Shown here one piece after another: positions 1 through 7,640 of a stretch of 64,000 bases of DNA. The position numbers and the translations under genes are program-made. The DNA is from an uncultured Clostridia bacterium (GTDB lineage Bacteria > Bacillota > Clostridia > UBA1381): NCBI GenBank assembly GCA_910585485.1, contig CAJUEZ010000003.1, positions 1 to 64,000 on the forward strand. The letters are read 5' to 3'. A model generated the notes under the pieces. It was given only the letters and a program-made list of their open reading frames with translations. It searched no databases and was not told the DNA's origin. Position 1 is the stretch's first letter. The number at the start of each line of letters is the position of its first letter.

Positions 1-44
1 AAACACTTAAATTTTTGCACCATTTTGACTTTACACAAAATATG

Positions 45-72
45 AAAAAGCCTCTTATTTATTGAGGTAGCT
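45..72 (-). terminator. Possible terminator of the 46-aa ORF
   Basis: Read on the minus strand, an AGC..CTC arm pairs with GAGGCT around an 8-9 base loop and is followed by TTTTT. The stem is short and contains a bulge, so the call is weak. It would end transcription of the repressor-side operon. Confidence 0.35.
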
Positions 73-95
73 GTATTTTTTTATAGAGATGATAT

Positions 96-236
96 TTATT
101 CTTCTATATCTTCCTCACTGCAAAAACTTAAAATTACTTGTTTAAGTATCTGACACGAGGATTCAATAGTATTGACACAATCCAATATTTTTTGTTTGTT
201 ATTTGTCGTTTCTAAATCTTCAAGAATTTTAACCAT
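96..236 (-). CDS. Small hypothetical protein, 46 aa
   Basis: This minus-strand ORF starts at an ATG preceded by GGAGTG at a good distance and encodes a 46-residue, mostly helical, acidic-ended protein (MVKILEDLE... to ...EEDIEE). It lies downstream of the XRE repressor on the same strand, about 120 bp away, so the two may share a transcript. I do not recognise a family. The ribosome binding site and the hairpin just after the stop support a real gene, but its small size leaves doubt. Confidence 0.45.
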   Translation of the reverse strand: MVKILEDLETTNNKQKILDCVNTIESSCQILKQVILSFCSEEDIEE

Positions 237-356
237 TTTTATCACTCCAATATTTTTTAATGTTTGATTTTATTTTAATTCCATTGTCTAAGATGATTAG
301 AGGTTGTTATATGGCTTATTTATGTAATGATAAGGAATTTATATTGGTTTGAGCGT

Positions 357-1061
357 TTATGTATTTAGAGGGCATTTAGATAGTAGATAAGTAATACTTG
401 TGGTGTATGTAAAATTTTTATCTTCTTCATCATGTTTCTGTTTAAGAATTTGTCTTGATTCTTTCATTCTGCTTAATATCTCATTAACTTGTTCTTCTGT
501 TCGTTTTTCTCTATCTGCTGTTCCTCTTCTGTATATATCATCAAAAAATTCATCAAGAGAAGTTAAGATTAATTCTTTGTATAGAATTTTCTCTATATCG
601 CTGTTACTGTAATTTTCATCTGATGAACTAACTCTTATGGGAATACCAACGGTATAAGCGTATAAAGTATCAAATAATAAGTTTGCCGTCTTAGGACTTG
701 ATAAAATACGATTTAACATTTTAACTCGTTCTATACCGTGTTCATCTTTAGAATTATCAAAAATCCACTTACGAGAAAGAAACGATAATTCTTTTAAACC
801 GTGTTTATCTTTAGTCGGAATTTCTGATATATCCATTTTACCTGTTATTACTTCTAAGGGAACATCAAAGAAATCTGCTAATATTTCTACTTCATCTGTT
901 CTAAGCGGACGCTTTCCATTTTTGATAGCTGACATAATAGTTTTGTCAACACCCAACTTTTCAGCAACATAAATATCCTTGAGCCTTACTTTATTTTTCT
1001 CTTCATATATTTCATATAGCAATTCTAAAATTTCAGAAATAGACTTTCTTGCCTTACTCAT
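357..1061 (-). CDS. XRE-family (helix-turn-helix) repressor of the element, 234 aa
   Basis: The N-terminal 70 residues read as a lambda-repressor-like HTH, including a KLGVDKTIMSAIKNGKRPL stretch typical of recognition helices. The remaining 160 residues are charged and helical, with no LexA/CI-type Ser-Lys protease motif that I can see. The start is well supported by GGAGGG eight bases upstream. The gene is divergent from the replication gene, and the 160-bp gap holds a perfect palindrome. That arrangement is typical of a maintenance repressor controlling element replication or excision. The DNA-binding role is secure; the target is inferred from position. Confidence 0.8.
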   Translation of the reverse strand: MSKARKSISEILELLYEIYEEKNKVRLKDIYVAEKLGVDKTIMSAIKNGKRPLRTDEVEILADFFDVPLEVITGKMDISEIPTKDKHGLKELSFLSRKWIFDNSKDEHGIERVKMLNRILSSPKTANLLFDTLYAYTVGIPIRVSSSDENYSNSDIEKILYKELILTSLDEFFDDIYRRGTADREKRTEEQVNEILSRMKESRQILKQKHDEEDKNFTYTTSITYLLSKCPLNT

Positions 1062-1090
1062 TTTTGCCCTCCATAATTTCTTTTCTAAAA

Positions 1091-1107
1091 GTTGAGATTA
1101 TCTCAAC
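1091..1107. promoter_or_regulatory. Palindromic operator candidate between repressor and rep gene
   Basis: GTTGAGA-TTA-TCTCAAC is a perfect inverted repeat with 7-bp arms and a 3-bp centre. It sits 30 bp upstream of the repressor start, in the divergent control region. XRE dimers bind sites of this size, so autorepression and control of the rightward genes are likely but unproven. Confidence 0.6.
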
Positions 1108-1220
1108 AAAAAAAATCAGTTGATTCTTTTTTAACATTCCCCCCTAAAATTTGTGATTGTGGTAAAATGTACCTGTAATCAAAAGGAAGCGCTAACTTTT
1201 AATTATTATATCACAACGGC

Positions 1221-2093
1221 ATGTACAATGCAATCTACGTTGTACGGGGAGGTGATATTATTTCTAACAATATATCTATTCAATCATCTTCTCAGTCTGA
1301 TATAGCTATTGATAAAACTGTAACCGTATATCTATCGCCTGACTTTATCCAAGTTGTTGACGTTGAAAATCAGCACACGATTGACTACAAAAAGTTGTCA
1401 AAAAATACTGTTCTAAACGTCCGAACAGGTGAAGTGAAAACAATTACCAGTAATAAGAGCGAAAAGCGTTCCATAGATTCGATAAGGAAAACTTTTTCTA
1501 AGTTATCGCTACTTATTAATTGTAATTATTTCGGTCATAGAAGTGAATGTTTTATCAGCTTTAGTTATGCTCATATTATATCAGGTTACGAGGAATTGAA
1601 GCGTGATATTAAAAACTTATGGGCGAGATTTCAACGCAGAAACAAAGAGCGGATTCCGTTTCGTTGCTTAGTTCTGATTGAATATCAAAGAAACGGTAAT
1701 CCGCACTTACATCTGCTATTGAAACGGCTTGACAACTGTACATTGACAACAGAATATGTTAATTCCTTATTCAGTTGGACTAAGGGGACAATAGATGTTC
1801 AGCGGCTTTATGACGCAAATGGATTAGCGGAATATTTGAATCCGTTTATTGTGTCAAAAAAGCGAGAGCAACTAAAGTTTTACAAACAAGGTCAGCAGAT
1901 TTACCGATGTTACGGTCAGTTTGTAAGACCGCAGAAGATTAAAATGACGGCTAAAGAAGCCTTGCGGTTGGTGGACGAAAATCAGCTCGTAGAGTATCAA
2001 AGCAAGGCATATTTAGTACTAAACGACGATGTAATCGTCAACAAAATAACAAAAAAGTATTTTAAAAAAGGAGTTAAACAAAATGAAAAATAA
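1221..2093 (+). CDS. Probable HUH replication initiation protein (rolling-circle type)
   Basis: A GNPHLHLLL stretch near residue 155 matches the His-hydrophobic-His motif of HUH endonucleases. An upstream FISFSYAH segment resembles the motif-1 strand, and GLAEYLNPF further on could hold the catalytic tyrosine. Proteins of this kind nick one strand to start rolling-circle replication of plasmids and filamentous or CRESS-like phages. The ORF is given from the ATG at 1221, which has no ribosome binding site. A perfect GGGGAGGTG at 1246-1254 points instead to a non-ATG start (ATT at 1260), giving about 277 aa. The 3' end overlaps the next gene by 11 bases. The family call is from motifs only. Confidence 0.65.
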   Translation: MYNAIYVVRGGDIISNNISIQSSSQSDIAIDKTVTVYLSPDFIQVVDVENQHTIDYKKLSKNTVLNVRTGEVKTITSNKSEKRSIDSIRKTFSKLSLLINCNYFGHRSECFISFSYAHIISGYEELKRDIKNLWARFQRRNKERIPFRCLVLIEYQRNGNPHLHLLLKRLDNCTLTTEYVNSLFSWTKGTIDVQRLYDANGLAEYLNPFIVSKKREQLKFYKQGQQIYRCYGQFVRPQKIKMTAKEALRLVDENQLVEYQSKAYLVLNDDVIVNKITKKYFKKGVKQNEK

Positions 2094-2478
2094 TTACAAT
2101 GTAGTATCAAGTACAAAAAAGTTTGATAATACCTTATTTTTAGAGGAAGATACTAACTCTACAATATGGGACTTCCAAACCGTAGAAATACGAATAGCGC
2201 AGAATTATATCGATATAATAGCGTTTTCGCATGATGTCGACATGAAAAATCCATACTATGATGATTGCGAAGCCAATATCTACATAACAATGTCATACTC
2301 AGAAGCTCAAGCGTTTGTTAGACTTCTTGGCTATGAGTTATATCATGCGGAATCGGCAAATATTAGCTATGAAGTTCCGTTTGAAACTCGCTCGGTGTCT
2401 GTAGGTACATGCAACCGAGAAATATGGGTGAATCCAGAACATAATCCATTTGCCGATGATTCATCAGTTCAACATTAA
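2083..2478 (+). CDS. Hypothetical element protein, 131 aa
   Basis: The ORF begins inside the last codons of the replication gene with AAAGGAG upstream, so the two are translationally coupled. The protein is acidic and rich in Asp, Asn and Tyr, without membrane segments or a recognisable motif. A stretch around residues 30-80 looks like alternating beta strands. Its place between the replication protein and the DUF2815 protein suggests a role in DNA replication or copy control, which is inference from position alone. Confidence 0.65.
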   Translation: MKNNYNVVSSTKKFDNTLFLEEDTNSTIWDFQTVEIRIAQNYIDIIAFSHDVDMKNPYYDDCEANIYITMSYSEAQAFVRLLGYELYHAESANISYEVPFETRSVSVGTCNREIWVNPEHNPFADDSSVQH

Positions 2479-2563
2479 AAATATTAAAGAAGAAAAAACA
2501 ATGAACAATTTAACGAATTTCAACAAAGAAAATCAGAATGTAGAAAGAAAGGAAAATAAAGAC

Positions 2564-3118
2564 ATGAATAACAATAACGTAGAGAATGCAAACAATGGTC
2601 AGAGAGGAATAAAATTTGTAACGGATAAGGTGTTCTTACACCATCCACATCTATGTAGACCATACGCATATAAAGATTCTATACCGCCGAGATACAGCGT
2701 TGCGGTTGTTATTCCAAAAGAGGAAACAGACAAGATTAACAAACTTAATTCCGCTATAGCAGAAGCTACCGCTCTCGGAGTTAAAAAGTTTGGGAATGCA
2801 ATTAGTAACCCAACCTCTCCCCACCTACCTATTAGGGACGGAGATGACGGAACGACAGGCGATTTAGCATATGTCAACAGTTTTTATTTTACCGTGTCGT
2901 CTCAAATACGACCTGGTATTGTAAATAAAAAATGTGAAAACGAATTTCACGATAACGATTATTATGAGTTGCGCTATGCTCGTGTGAGCATAAACCTCAT
3001 ACCTTACAAAATGGATGGGCGATTAGGCATATCGTTCCGCTTGAATCATATTCAAGTTTTTCCAGAGAGGTTTGACGCGTCTCAAAACATGTCAAGTCCT
3101 CAAGAGGATTTTGCATGA
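2564..3118 (+). CDS. DUF2815-family protein, probable ssDNA-binding protein
   Basis: The segments VFLHHPHLCRPYAYKDSIPP and YSVAVVIPKEETDKINKLN, followed by an acidic RDGDDG loop, match the layout of phage DUF2815 proteins, which are related to single-stranded-DNA-binding proteins. I chose the ATG at 2564 (184 aa, normal for the family) because AAAGGA precedes it; ATGs at 2501 and 2450 would add an Asn-rich leader. Next to an HUH replication protein, an ssDNA binder makes functional sense, since rolling-circle replication exposes single strands. The family is fairly secure; the function is inferred. Confidence 0.7.
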   Translation: MNNNNVENANNGQRGIKFVTDKVFLHHPHLCRPYAYKDSIPPRYSVAVVIPKEETDKINKLNSAIAEATALGVKKFGNAISNPTSPHLPIRDGDDGTTGDLAYVNSFYFTVSSQIRPGIVNKKCENEFHDNDYYELRYARVSINLIPYKMDGRLGISFRLNHIQVFPERFDASQNMSSPQEDFA

Positions 3119-3134
3119 TATGTAAAGACGGTAT

Positions 3135-3157
3135 GGGCGGTGTAACAACCGCCCTTT
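3135..3157 (+). terminator. GC-rich hairpin after the replication operon
   Basis: GGGCGGT and ACCGCCC form a 7-bp stem with a 6-base loop, followed by TTTC, 17 bases after the DUF2815 stop. It probably acts as a weak terminator or mRNA stabiliser. Confidence 0.5.
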
Positions 3158-3238
3158 CAATTACCCCAATAATCACTAAACAAGCGTTAAACAAACAGAT
3201 TTTGGGCATAAAAATATTATGCTGGAGTGTGTTATTTA

Positions 3239-3370
3239 ATGATTATATATAGAAGTACCACGCTGTTTAGAATAAGTCAAGCACTCGCTGCCATAAATAT
3301 TATTAATTGCGCCGTTTACATTCTTGGTGCAACAATATATAATATTTTTCGGTTTGGTGATGTGCTATGA
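3239..3370 (+). CDS. Small hypothetical protein, 43 aa
   Basis: This short ORF encodes a peptide with a hydrophobic middle (ALAAINIINCAVYILGATIY), probably one membrane helix. Its stop codon overlaps the start of the next small ORF in an ATGA junction, the pattern of coupled real genes. The ribosome binding site is weak (GGAG 11 bases away). I do not recognise it. Confidence 0.4.
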   Translation: MIIYRSTTLFRISQALAAINIINCAVYILGATIYNIFRFGDVL

Positions 3371-3492
3371 ATGAGCAGAGTTTTGAAATACTACTTATGA
3401 TAGGCATAGTAAAGGCACTCAAAGAGCGTGGATTATTGACAGAAAATGAATTAAAAGAATGTATATCAAGAATAGAAAGAGAGGGACGCTAA
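3367..3492 (+). CDS. Small SHOCT-like protein preceding the recombinase, 41 aa
   Basis: The peptide has the pattern 'KALKERGLLTENELKE', close to the short SHOCT-like motif (Leu-x-Gly-Leu-Ile/Leu-Thr-x-x-Glu) of tiny ORFs often found just before serine recombinases in Firmicutes elements. It overlaps the upstream ORF by ATGA, and its stop lies one base before the recombinase start, so all three are probably co-translated. The role is unknown; it might adjust recombinase expression or directionality. Confidence 0.55.
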   Translation: MNEQSFEILLMIGIVKALKERGLLTENELKECISRIEREGR

Positions 3493-3493
3493 A

Positions 3494-5077
3494 ATGTTAA
3501 ATGTAGCGGCATATTGCAGAGTATCAACGGACAAGAGCGATCAAAAGAACTCATTCGAGGGACAGAAAACTTATTTTGAGAGCTATATAAACGCGCACAA
3601 AGATTGGAAGCTAACAAACATATACGCTGACGAAGGAATAACAGGAACGTCAACTAAGAAGCGTAAAGAATTTAACAGCATGATTGCTGACGCTAAAAGC
3701 GGAAAAATCAATATGATAATTACAAAAGAGGTGTCAAGGTTTGCTCGAAATACAGTAGATACCCTGCAATACACCCGTGAATTAAAAGCTGCAGGAGTAA
3801 GTGTGTTTTTTATAAATGACAACATAAACACTATGGACAATGACGGTGAATTACGCTTAACAATAATGGCGAGTATTGCACAAGAGGAAAGCCGAAAGAC
3901 CTCTGAACGTGTGAAGTGGGGACAGAAAAGACGAATGGAGCAAGGTGTTGTATTCGGACGTAACATATTAGGGTATCATCTTAAAAATGGAGCGCTGACA
4001 GTAAACGAGGAAGAAGCGGAATTAGTACGTCATATATTCCATAAATATTTAGAGGGCAAAGGATTACATATAATAGCAAGAGAGTTGCAAGCAGAGGGAC
4101 ACAAAACGAAGAACGGTAACAGTGAGTGGACTAACAAGGCTATCCGTACCATTCTTCAAAACGAAAAATATGTCGGGGATTTATTACAGAAGAAAACAAT
4201 AACACCCGACTTTTTGACTCATGCAAAAAAGTATAATAACGGCGAAGAAGAAATGGTTTATATTAAAGACCATCACGAGCCTATTATCGATAGAGAAACC
4301 TTTGATTTTGTTCAAGCCGAATTTAAGCGCAAATCAGAAGTTTACAAGAACGATAACAGTAAGCACTCGAACCGCTACGCATTTTCGGGTAAGCTGAAAT
4401 GTGCTTGCTGTGGTCGAAGATACATAGCGCATTTTAGAAAACGCGGTAATGGGAGTACGAGAAAGATTTGGTATTGCTATAATTCTGTAAAGAACGGTTT
4501 AGAACATGAAGTAAACGGCGAAATGATAGGGTGTAATAACAAAGCTGTTGGCAACGAACTCTTAGAAGACGCAGTTATAAAGGCTCTTAATGATGTTTCA
4601 TTTGACAGAGAAGCTATTATAAAGAAGCTGACAAAAATTATAAATGAAGTTGTTCAGAGCCATGCTCCAACGCAATATAATTTTACAAAAGCGGAACAGG
4701 CTGTCAAGAAATTAGAGGAAAAGAAACTGAAAAACATTGACGCATACTATGACGATAAGATTTCAGAACAGGACTTTAAAATGCTGTCAGAGAAGTATCA
4801 AGCTGAGATTGACACGCTTAATAAGGAAATAGAGGAAGAAGGCAAAAAACTCTCTGTAAGCGAGGATAAGGGCGATTTGTTGCAGACTATAACCGATACA
4901 GTAACGACCCTTGCTAATTTTAAAGAGTTTGACGAGAGCGTTACAAGAGAGGTATTAGAACAAATCATGATATATAGTAAAGCAAAAATAGATGTGTATT
5001 TGAGGGGATTAAATGGTACTCAAAATTTTTTTAGCCATAGTGGGTATATTTTGGATAATAAGTACCGATATCTGTAA
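3494..5077 (+). CDS. Large serine recombinase (site-specific integrase/excisionase)
   Basis: The 527-residue protein has the resolvase catalytic domain first (YCRVST with nucleophile Ser11; RFARNTVDTLQ; IMASIAQEESRKTSERVKWG), then the 'recombinase' domain, a zinc ribbon (CACCGRRY plus downstream Cys pair) and a coiled coil at about 390-460. These are the parts of a large serine recombinase that cuts and rejoins att sites. GAGAGGGA precedes the ATG. Its last four or five codons and its stop codon read into the interrupted cotJC gene on the opposite strand, so the right att site overlaps its 3' end. By analogy with SpoIVCA at sigK it may excise the element in the mother cell; that part is inference. 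Confidence 0.93.
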   Translation: MLNVAAYCRVSTDKSDQKNSFEGQKTYFESYINAHKDWKLTNIYADEGITGTSTKKRKEFNSMIADAKSGKINMIITKEVSRFARNTVDTLQYTRELKAAGVSVFFINDNINTMDNDGELRLTIMASIAQEESRKTSERVKWGQKRRMEQGVVFGRNILGYHLKNGALTVNEEEAELVRHIFHKYLEGKGLHIIARELQAEGHKTKNGNSEWTNKAIRTILQNEKYVGDLLQKKTITPDFLTHAKKYNNGEEEMVYIKDHHEPIIDRETFDFVQAEFKRKSEVYKNDNSKHSNRYAFSGKLKCACCGRRYIAHFRKRGNGSTRKIWYCYNSVKNGLEHEVNGEMIGCNNKAVGNELLEDAVIKALNDVSFDREAIIKKLTKIINEVVQSHAPTQYNFTKAEQAVKKLEEKKLKNIDAYYDDKISEQDFKMLSEKYQAEIDTLNKEIEEEGKKLSVSEDKGDLLQTITDTVTTLANFKEFDESVTREVLEQIMIYSKAKIDVYLRGLNGTQNFFSHSGYILDNKYRYL

Positions 5078-5249
5078 GCAGACCTTTTGTGACTTTATCC
5101 GGCATAGTGTAGCGCTGCGACAAATACCGAAGCGACGCTCCAAGTTCGCCGTTCGGACCGCCATACTGTGTTATTACCACATTGGCAAGACGCGGATTAG
5201 GATTTTTCACCTTAACGGGAAATTCAAGAAATTTATTATAACTAAACAT
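5031..5249 (-). pseudogene. cotJC: cotJC 5' fragment, interrupted by the element
   Basis: The first 63 residues match CotJC, a spore-coat protein of the manganese-catalase family: NPNPRLANVVITQYGG, GELGASLRYLSQRYTMP and GLLTDIGT are hallmark segments. The family continues directly with a Glu-Glu-x-x-His metal-binding helix, but here the frame runs into nine unrelated codons and stops. The start has AAAGGAGG and overlaps the cotJB stop by one base. The 5' part looks intact. The missing two thirds should lie on the far side of the element, beyond position 1. Excision could restore the gene, as in skin-type rearrangements; otherwise it is a disrupted gene. Confidence 0.85.
5055..5072. other. Right attachment site (attR) candidate inside cotJC
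   Basis: Reading cotJC on the minus strand, similarity to the family ends after the LLTDIGT segment, whose last codon covers 5061-5063; from there leftward the sequence belongs to the recombinase gene. The crossover should lie near the AGTACC at 5061-5066. The exact core cannot be fixed without the left junction. Confidence 0.6.
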
Positions 5250-5509
5250 TATTTATTCGCCTCCTTTTCCCATGGCCATGGTTCATCAAGCCAATTAAAG
5301 CAATCCTGATCTGCCGTCGCGAATTGACTAAGCGGACCAAATTCCTTTTCATACTGCGATTTCAATTCATTCGTTTTTTTAACAAGTGATTGAAACATGC
5401 TGAACGCTTTTTTATCATCTTTATGAGTATCAAGATAAAGCAGCATATCATAAGCCGCGAAATTGTAACACTGTATCTGTTTTAAAAGTTCATTTTCTGT
5501 ACAACTCAT
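5249..5509 (-). CDS. cotJB: Spore coat protein CotJB
   Basis: The sequence ENELLKQIQCYNFAAYDMLL followed by YLDTHKDDKKA and a C-terminal WPW motif is typical of CotJB, a short protein of the inner coat that acts with CotJA and CotJC. I start it at the ATG overlapping the cotJA stop (ATGA) rather than six codons upstream, because GGGGAGG lies at the correct distance from it; this gives 86 aa, normal for the family. The gene is the middle member of the cotJABC operon, which in Bacillus is transcribed in the mother cell by sigma-E. Confidence 0.9.
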   Translation of the reverse strand: MSCTENELLKQIQCYNFAAYDMLLYLDTHKDDKKAFSMFQSLVKKTNELKSQYEKEFGPLSQFATADQDCFNWLDEPWPWEKEANK

Positions 5510-5703
5510 TCCATACCGCCTCCCCATTGTTTGCAGACGCTTCCGTATTCACATATATTAAGATCCAATTCCGGGAAAATTGTGCCTTGAGAAAGACCTG
5601 TGCAGGCATCATATGTTTCTTTCATTTCCTGTACAGGCACATAACCGTAACCGACACAACCGCATGTTGGATAGTGACAGCTCGGTTTATCCATTTCTGC
5701 CAT
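5506..5703 (-). CDS. cotJA: Spore coat-associated protein CotJA
   Basis: This 65-residue protein is rich in Cys, Pro, Tyr and Gly and contains the YVPVQ and LSQGTIFPELDLN segments seen in CotJA. It starts the cotJABC operon and is coupled to cotJB through an ATGA overlap. AAAGGAG lies nine bases before the ATG at 5703; a TTG nine bases further up is less likely. It helps assemble the CotJ complex on the forespore surface. Its presence is direct evidence that the organism belongs to a spore-forming lineage. Confidence 0.88.
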   Translation of the reverse strand: MAEMDKPSCHYPTCGCVGYGYVPVQEMKETYDACTGLSQGTIFPELDLNICEYGSVCKQWGGGME

Positions 5704-5749
5704 TTGTAACAACTCCTTTTATTTTTTCAGACATTTCTGTCTGTAGTAT

Positions 5750-5776
5750 ATAGTATGACTTGACTCATGAATGAGT
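5750..5776 (-). promoter_or_regulatory. Possible sigma-E-like promoter of cotJABC with nearby palindrome
   Basis: On the minus strand CATACTAT (5750-5757) resembles the sigma-E -10 element CATA-n-A-n-T, about 50 bases upstream of cotJA. Just beyond it ACTCAT-GA-ATGAGT (5763-5776) is an inverted repeat that could bind a regulator such as SpoIIID. I could not place a convincing -35 box. Confidence 0.35.
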
Positions 5777-5855
5777 GAATACGTCTTGAAACCTCTTTAT
5801 GTGATGAAAGAATTTTATGTAATAATTTTGTATACAAATTTTTCTTTAAAATCTA

Positions 5856-5884
5856 TTGCATTTACTCTTTGAGCATAGTATAAT
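5856..5884 (+). promoter_or_regulatory. Sigma-A promoter of the arabinofuranosidase gene
   Basis: TTGCAT and TATAAT are separated by exactly 17 bp and lie 39 bp before the start codon. No obvious operator overlaps it. Confidence 0.75.
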
Positions 5885-5922
5885 CAAATTTGATATTTCA
5901 TTACACAGAGGTGAGGGATAAC

Positions 5923-7389
5923 ATGTCAAAGATAGTAATAAATACCGCGAGAGAACAAGGAAAAATAAACAAATATATTTACGGACAATTTGCGGAACAT
6001 CTTGGAAGATGTATATATGAAGGAATATATGTTGAGGATTCGGATATTCCGAATAAAAACGGTATGCGTACTGATGTTGTAAACGCGCTTCGTGAACTTG
6101 AGATTCCTGTTTTGCGTTGGCCCGGAGGGTGTTTTGCCGACGATTACCATTGGAGAGACGGTATAGGCGATAAAGACGCGCGTCCATACATGATAAATAC
6201 AAACTGGGGAGGAGTAGTGGAAAACAATCACTTTGGAACTCATGAATTTTTTGAACTTTGTGAACAGCTTGGAACGGAAGCCTATATATGCGGTAACGTG
6301 GGCAGCGGAACAGTACAAGAAATGCGTGACTGGGTTGAATATATGACTTTTGACGGTAACTCGCCTTTGGCTAACGAACGCAGAGAAAATGGCAGAGAGA
6401 AACCCTGGAAGCTGAAATTCTTCGGTGTGGGGAATGAAAACTGGGGCTGCGGCGGTAACATGCGCGCGGAGTATTACGCTGATGAATACAAAAGATATGC
6501 CACATTTATCAGAAACTACGGCGAAGAGCCTATCTATAAAATAGCGGGCGGTCCAAATGCTGATGATTCTCACTGGATGGAAACGCTTATGCGGAATGTA
6601 AGTCATATGACGGAAGGTGTTTCACTCCATTGTTATACTCATGAGGTAAACTGGCAAAACAAAGGAAAAGCGGCACAGTTTGACAAGGACGGCTGGTACA
6701 GTCTTATGGCTGACACGCAAAGAATGGAAAAAGTGATAAGTTTGCACGAGTCAATAATGGATAGATATGATCCCGAAAATAAGGTAGGACTTATAGTCGA
6801 CGAATGGGGAAATTGGTTTGAGGTAGAACAGGGAACAAACCCCGGATTTTTGTATCAGCAAAATACAATGCGTGACGCGATAAGCGCCATGCTGATACTT
6901 CATATTTTCCATAATCACTGTAAGCGTGTGAAAATGGCGAATATCGCACAGATGGTAAACGTATTGCAGGCTATGATTTTAACAGAAGGTGAAAAGATGG
7001 TGCTTACACCCACATACTATCTGTTTAAAATGATGAAGGGACATATGGACGGCGAGAAGATTGATGTTGATTACACTCCTGAAACAATAAATATAAATGG
7101 CGCGGAGATTCCGAAAATAAGCGTTTCAGCATCAAAGAAAAACGGCTCTGTCACAGTTTCTATGTGTAATGTAAGCCTTGACAGTGATGAAAATATAGAA
7201 CTTGACTTGCGTGACGCAAGCTTCGTCTCGGCTGAGGCTCAGGTGTTGACATCAAATAATATGACTGACTGCAACACGTTTGATGCTCCTGATAATGTGA
7301 AGATAAAAGATTTAGAGGTATCGCTTGAAAATGGAAAGCTTAGTTTGACTCTTCCTAAAATGAGCGCGGCAGTAATAACACTGAAATAA
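5923..7389 (+). CDS. GH51 alpha-L-arabinofuranosidase (cytoplasmic)
   Basis: The protein matches GH51 over its whole 488 residues: an N-terminal YGQFAEHLGRCIYEGI strand, LRWPGGCFADDYHW, the acid/base Glu172 in GVGNENWG, and the nucleophile Glu294 in IVDEWGNW. GH51 enzymes release terminal arabinose from arabinan and arabinoxylan fragments with retention. It has no signal peptide, so imported oligosaccharides are cleaved inside the cell. I start it at the ATG preceded by GAGGTGAGGG; an upstream in-frame ATG lacks a ribosome site. A promoter with a 17-bp spacer lies just before. With the PL11, GH115 and GH3 genes in the window it suggests pectin and xylan use. Confidence 0.95.
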   Translation: MSKIVINTAREQGKINKYIYGQFAEHLGRCIYEGIYVEDSDIPNKNGMRTDVVNALRELEIPVLRWPGGCFADDYHWRDGIGDKDARPYMINTNWGGVVENNHFGTHEFFELCEQLGTEAYICGNVGSGTVQEMRDWVEYMTFDGNSPLANERRENGREKPWKLKFFGVGNENWGCGGNMRAEYYADEYKRYATFIRNYGEEPIYKIAGGPNADDSHWMETLMRNVSHMTEGVSLHCYTHEVNWQNKGKAAQFDKDGWYSLMADTQRMEKVISLHESIMDRYDPENKVGLIVDEWGNWFEVEQGTNPGFLYQQNTMRDAISAMLILHIFHNHCKRVKMANIAQMVNVLQAMILTEGEKMVLTPTYYLFKMMKGHMDGEKIDVDYTPETININGAEIPKISVSASKKNGSVTVSMCNVSLDSDENIELDLRDASFVSAEAQVLTSNNMTDCNTFDAPDNVKIKDLEVSLENGKLSLTLPKMSAAVITLK

Positions 7390-7640
7390 TGGAAAAGTGT
7401 AAGAGATGCGGACTTAAAACTGTGCTGTCCGAGGGCGATATACAAAAAATGGTGGATGATGTAATACATATGAATGGGGCGCGCTTAATTGATGACATGA
7501 CATATAAATCAAGGCTTGAAACGTGCGGCGAATGCTCATTTTTGATGTACGGCTCTACATGCGGAAGCTGCGGCTGTATAGTAAAGGTCAGAGCGCTTAT
7601 GTATGACGGGAGATGTCCGAAGAAGAAGTGGCAGAAATGA
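7389..7640 (+). CDS. DUF6171-family small zinc-ribbon protein
   Basis: The 83-residue protein carries CKRCGLK at the start, then CGECSFL, CGSCGCIV and a final CPKKKWQ. The spacing and the order match small Clostridia proteins of the DUF6171 type, which probably bind zinc. Its start overlaps the last base of the GH51 stop and it has no ribosome site of its own, so it depends on translation of that gene; its stop overlaps the comF start. The function is unknown. Confidence 0.75.
   Translation: MEKCKRCGLKTVLSEGDIQKMVDDVIHMNGARLIDDMTYKSRLETCGECSFLMYGSTCGSCGCIVKVRALMYDGRCPKKKWQK

Larger units (their letters stand above)
1..5063. mobile_element. Right part of an integrated element inserted in cotJC
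   Basis: The block carries a phage-type repressor, a probable HUH replication protein, a DUF2815 protein and a large serine recombinase, all foreign to the housekeeping genes that follow. The right boundary is set at about 5061-5063, where similarity to CotJC stops. The left end and the 3' part of cotJC are not in the window, so the element is longer than 5 kb. Its genes are AT-rich and use codons such as ATA and AGA freely. No capsid, portal or conjugation genes are visible in this part, so it may be a small integrative replicon, a prophage remnant or the end of something larger. Confidence 0.85.

Noticed and set aside
1..95. Search for the missing 3' part of cotJC at the left edge
   Set aside because: No reading frame resembling the rest of CotJC is present, so the left end of the element lies outside the window.
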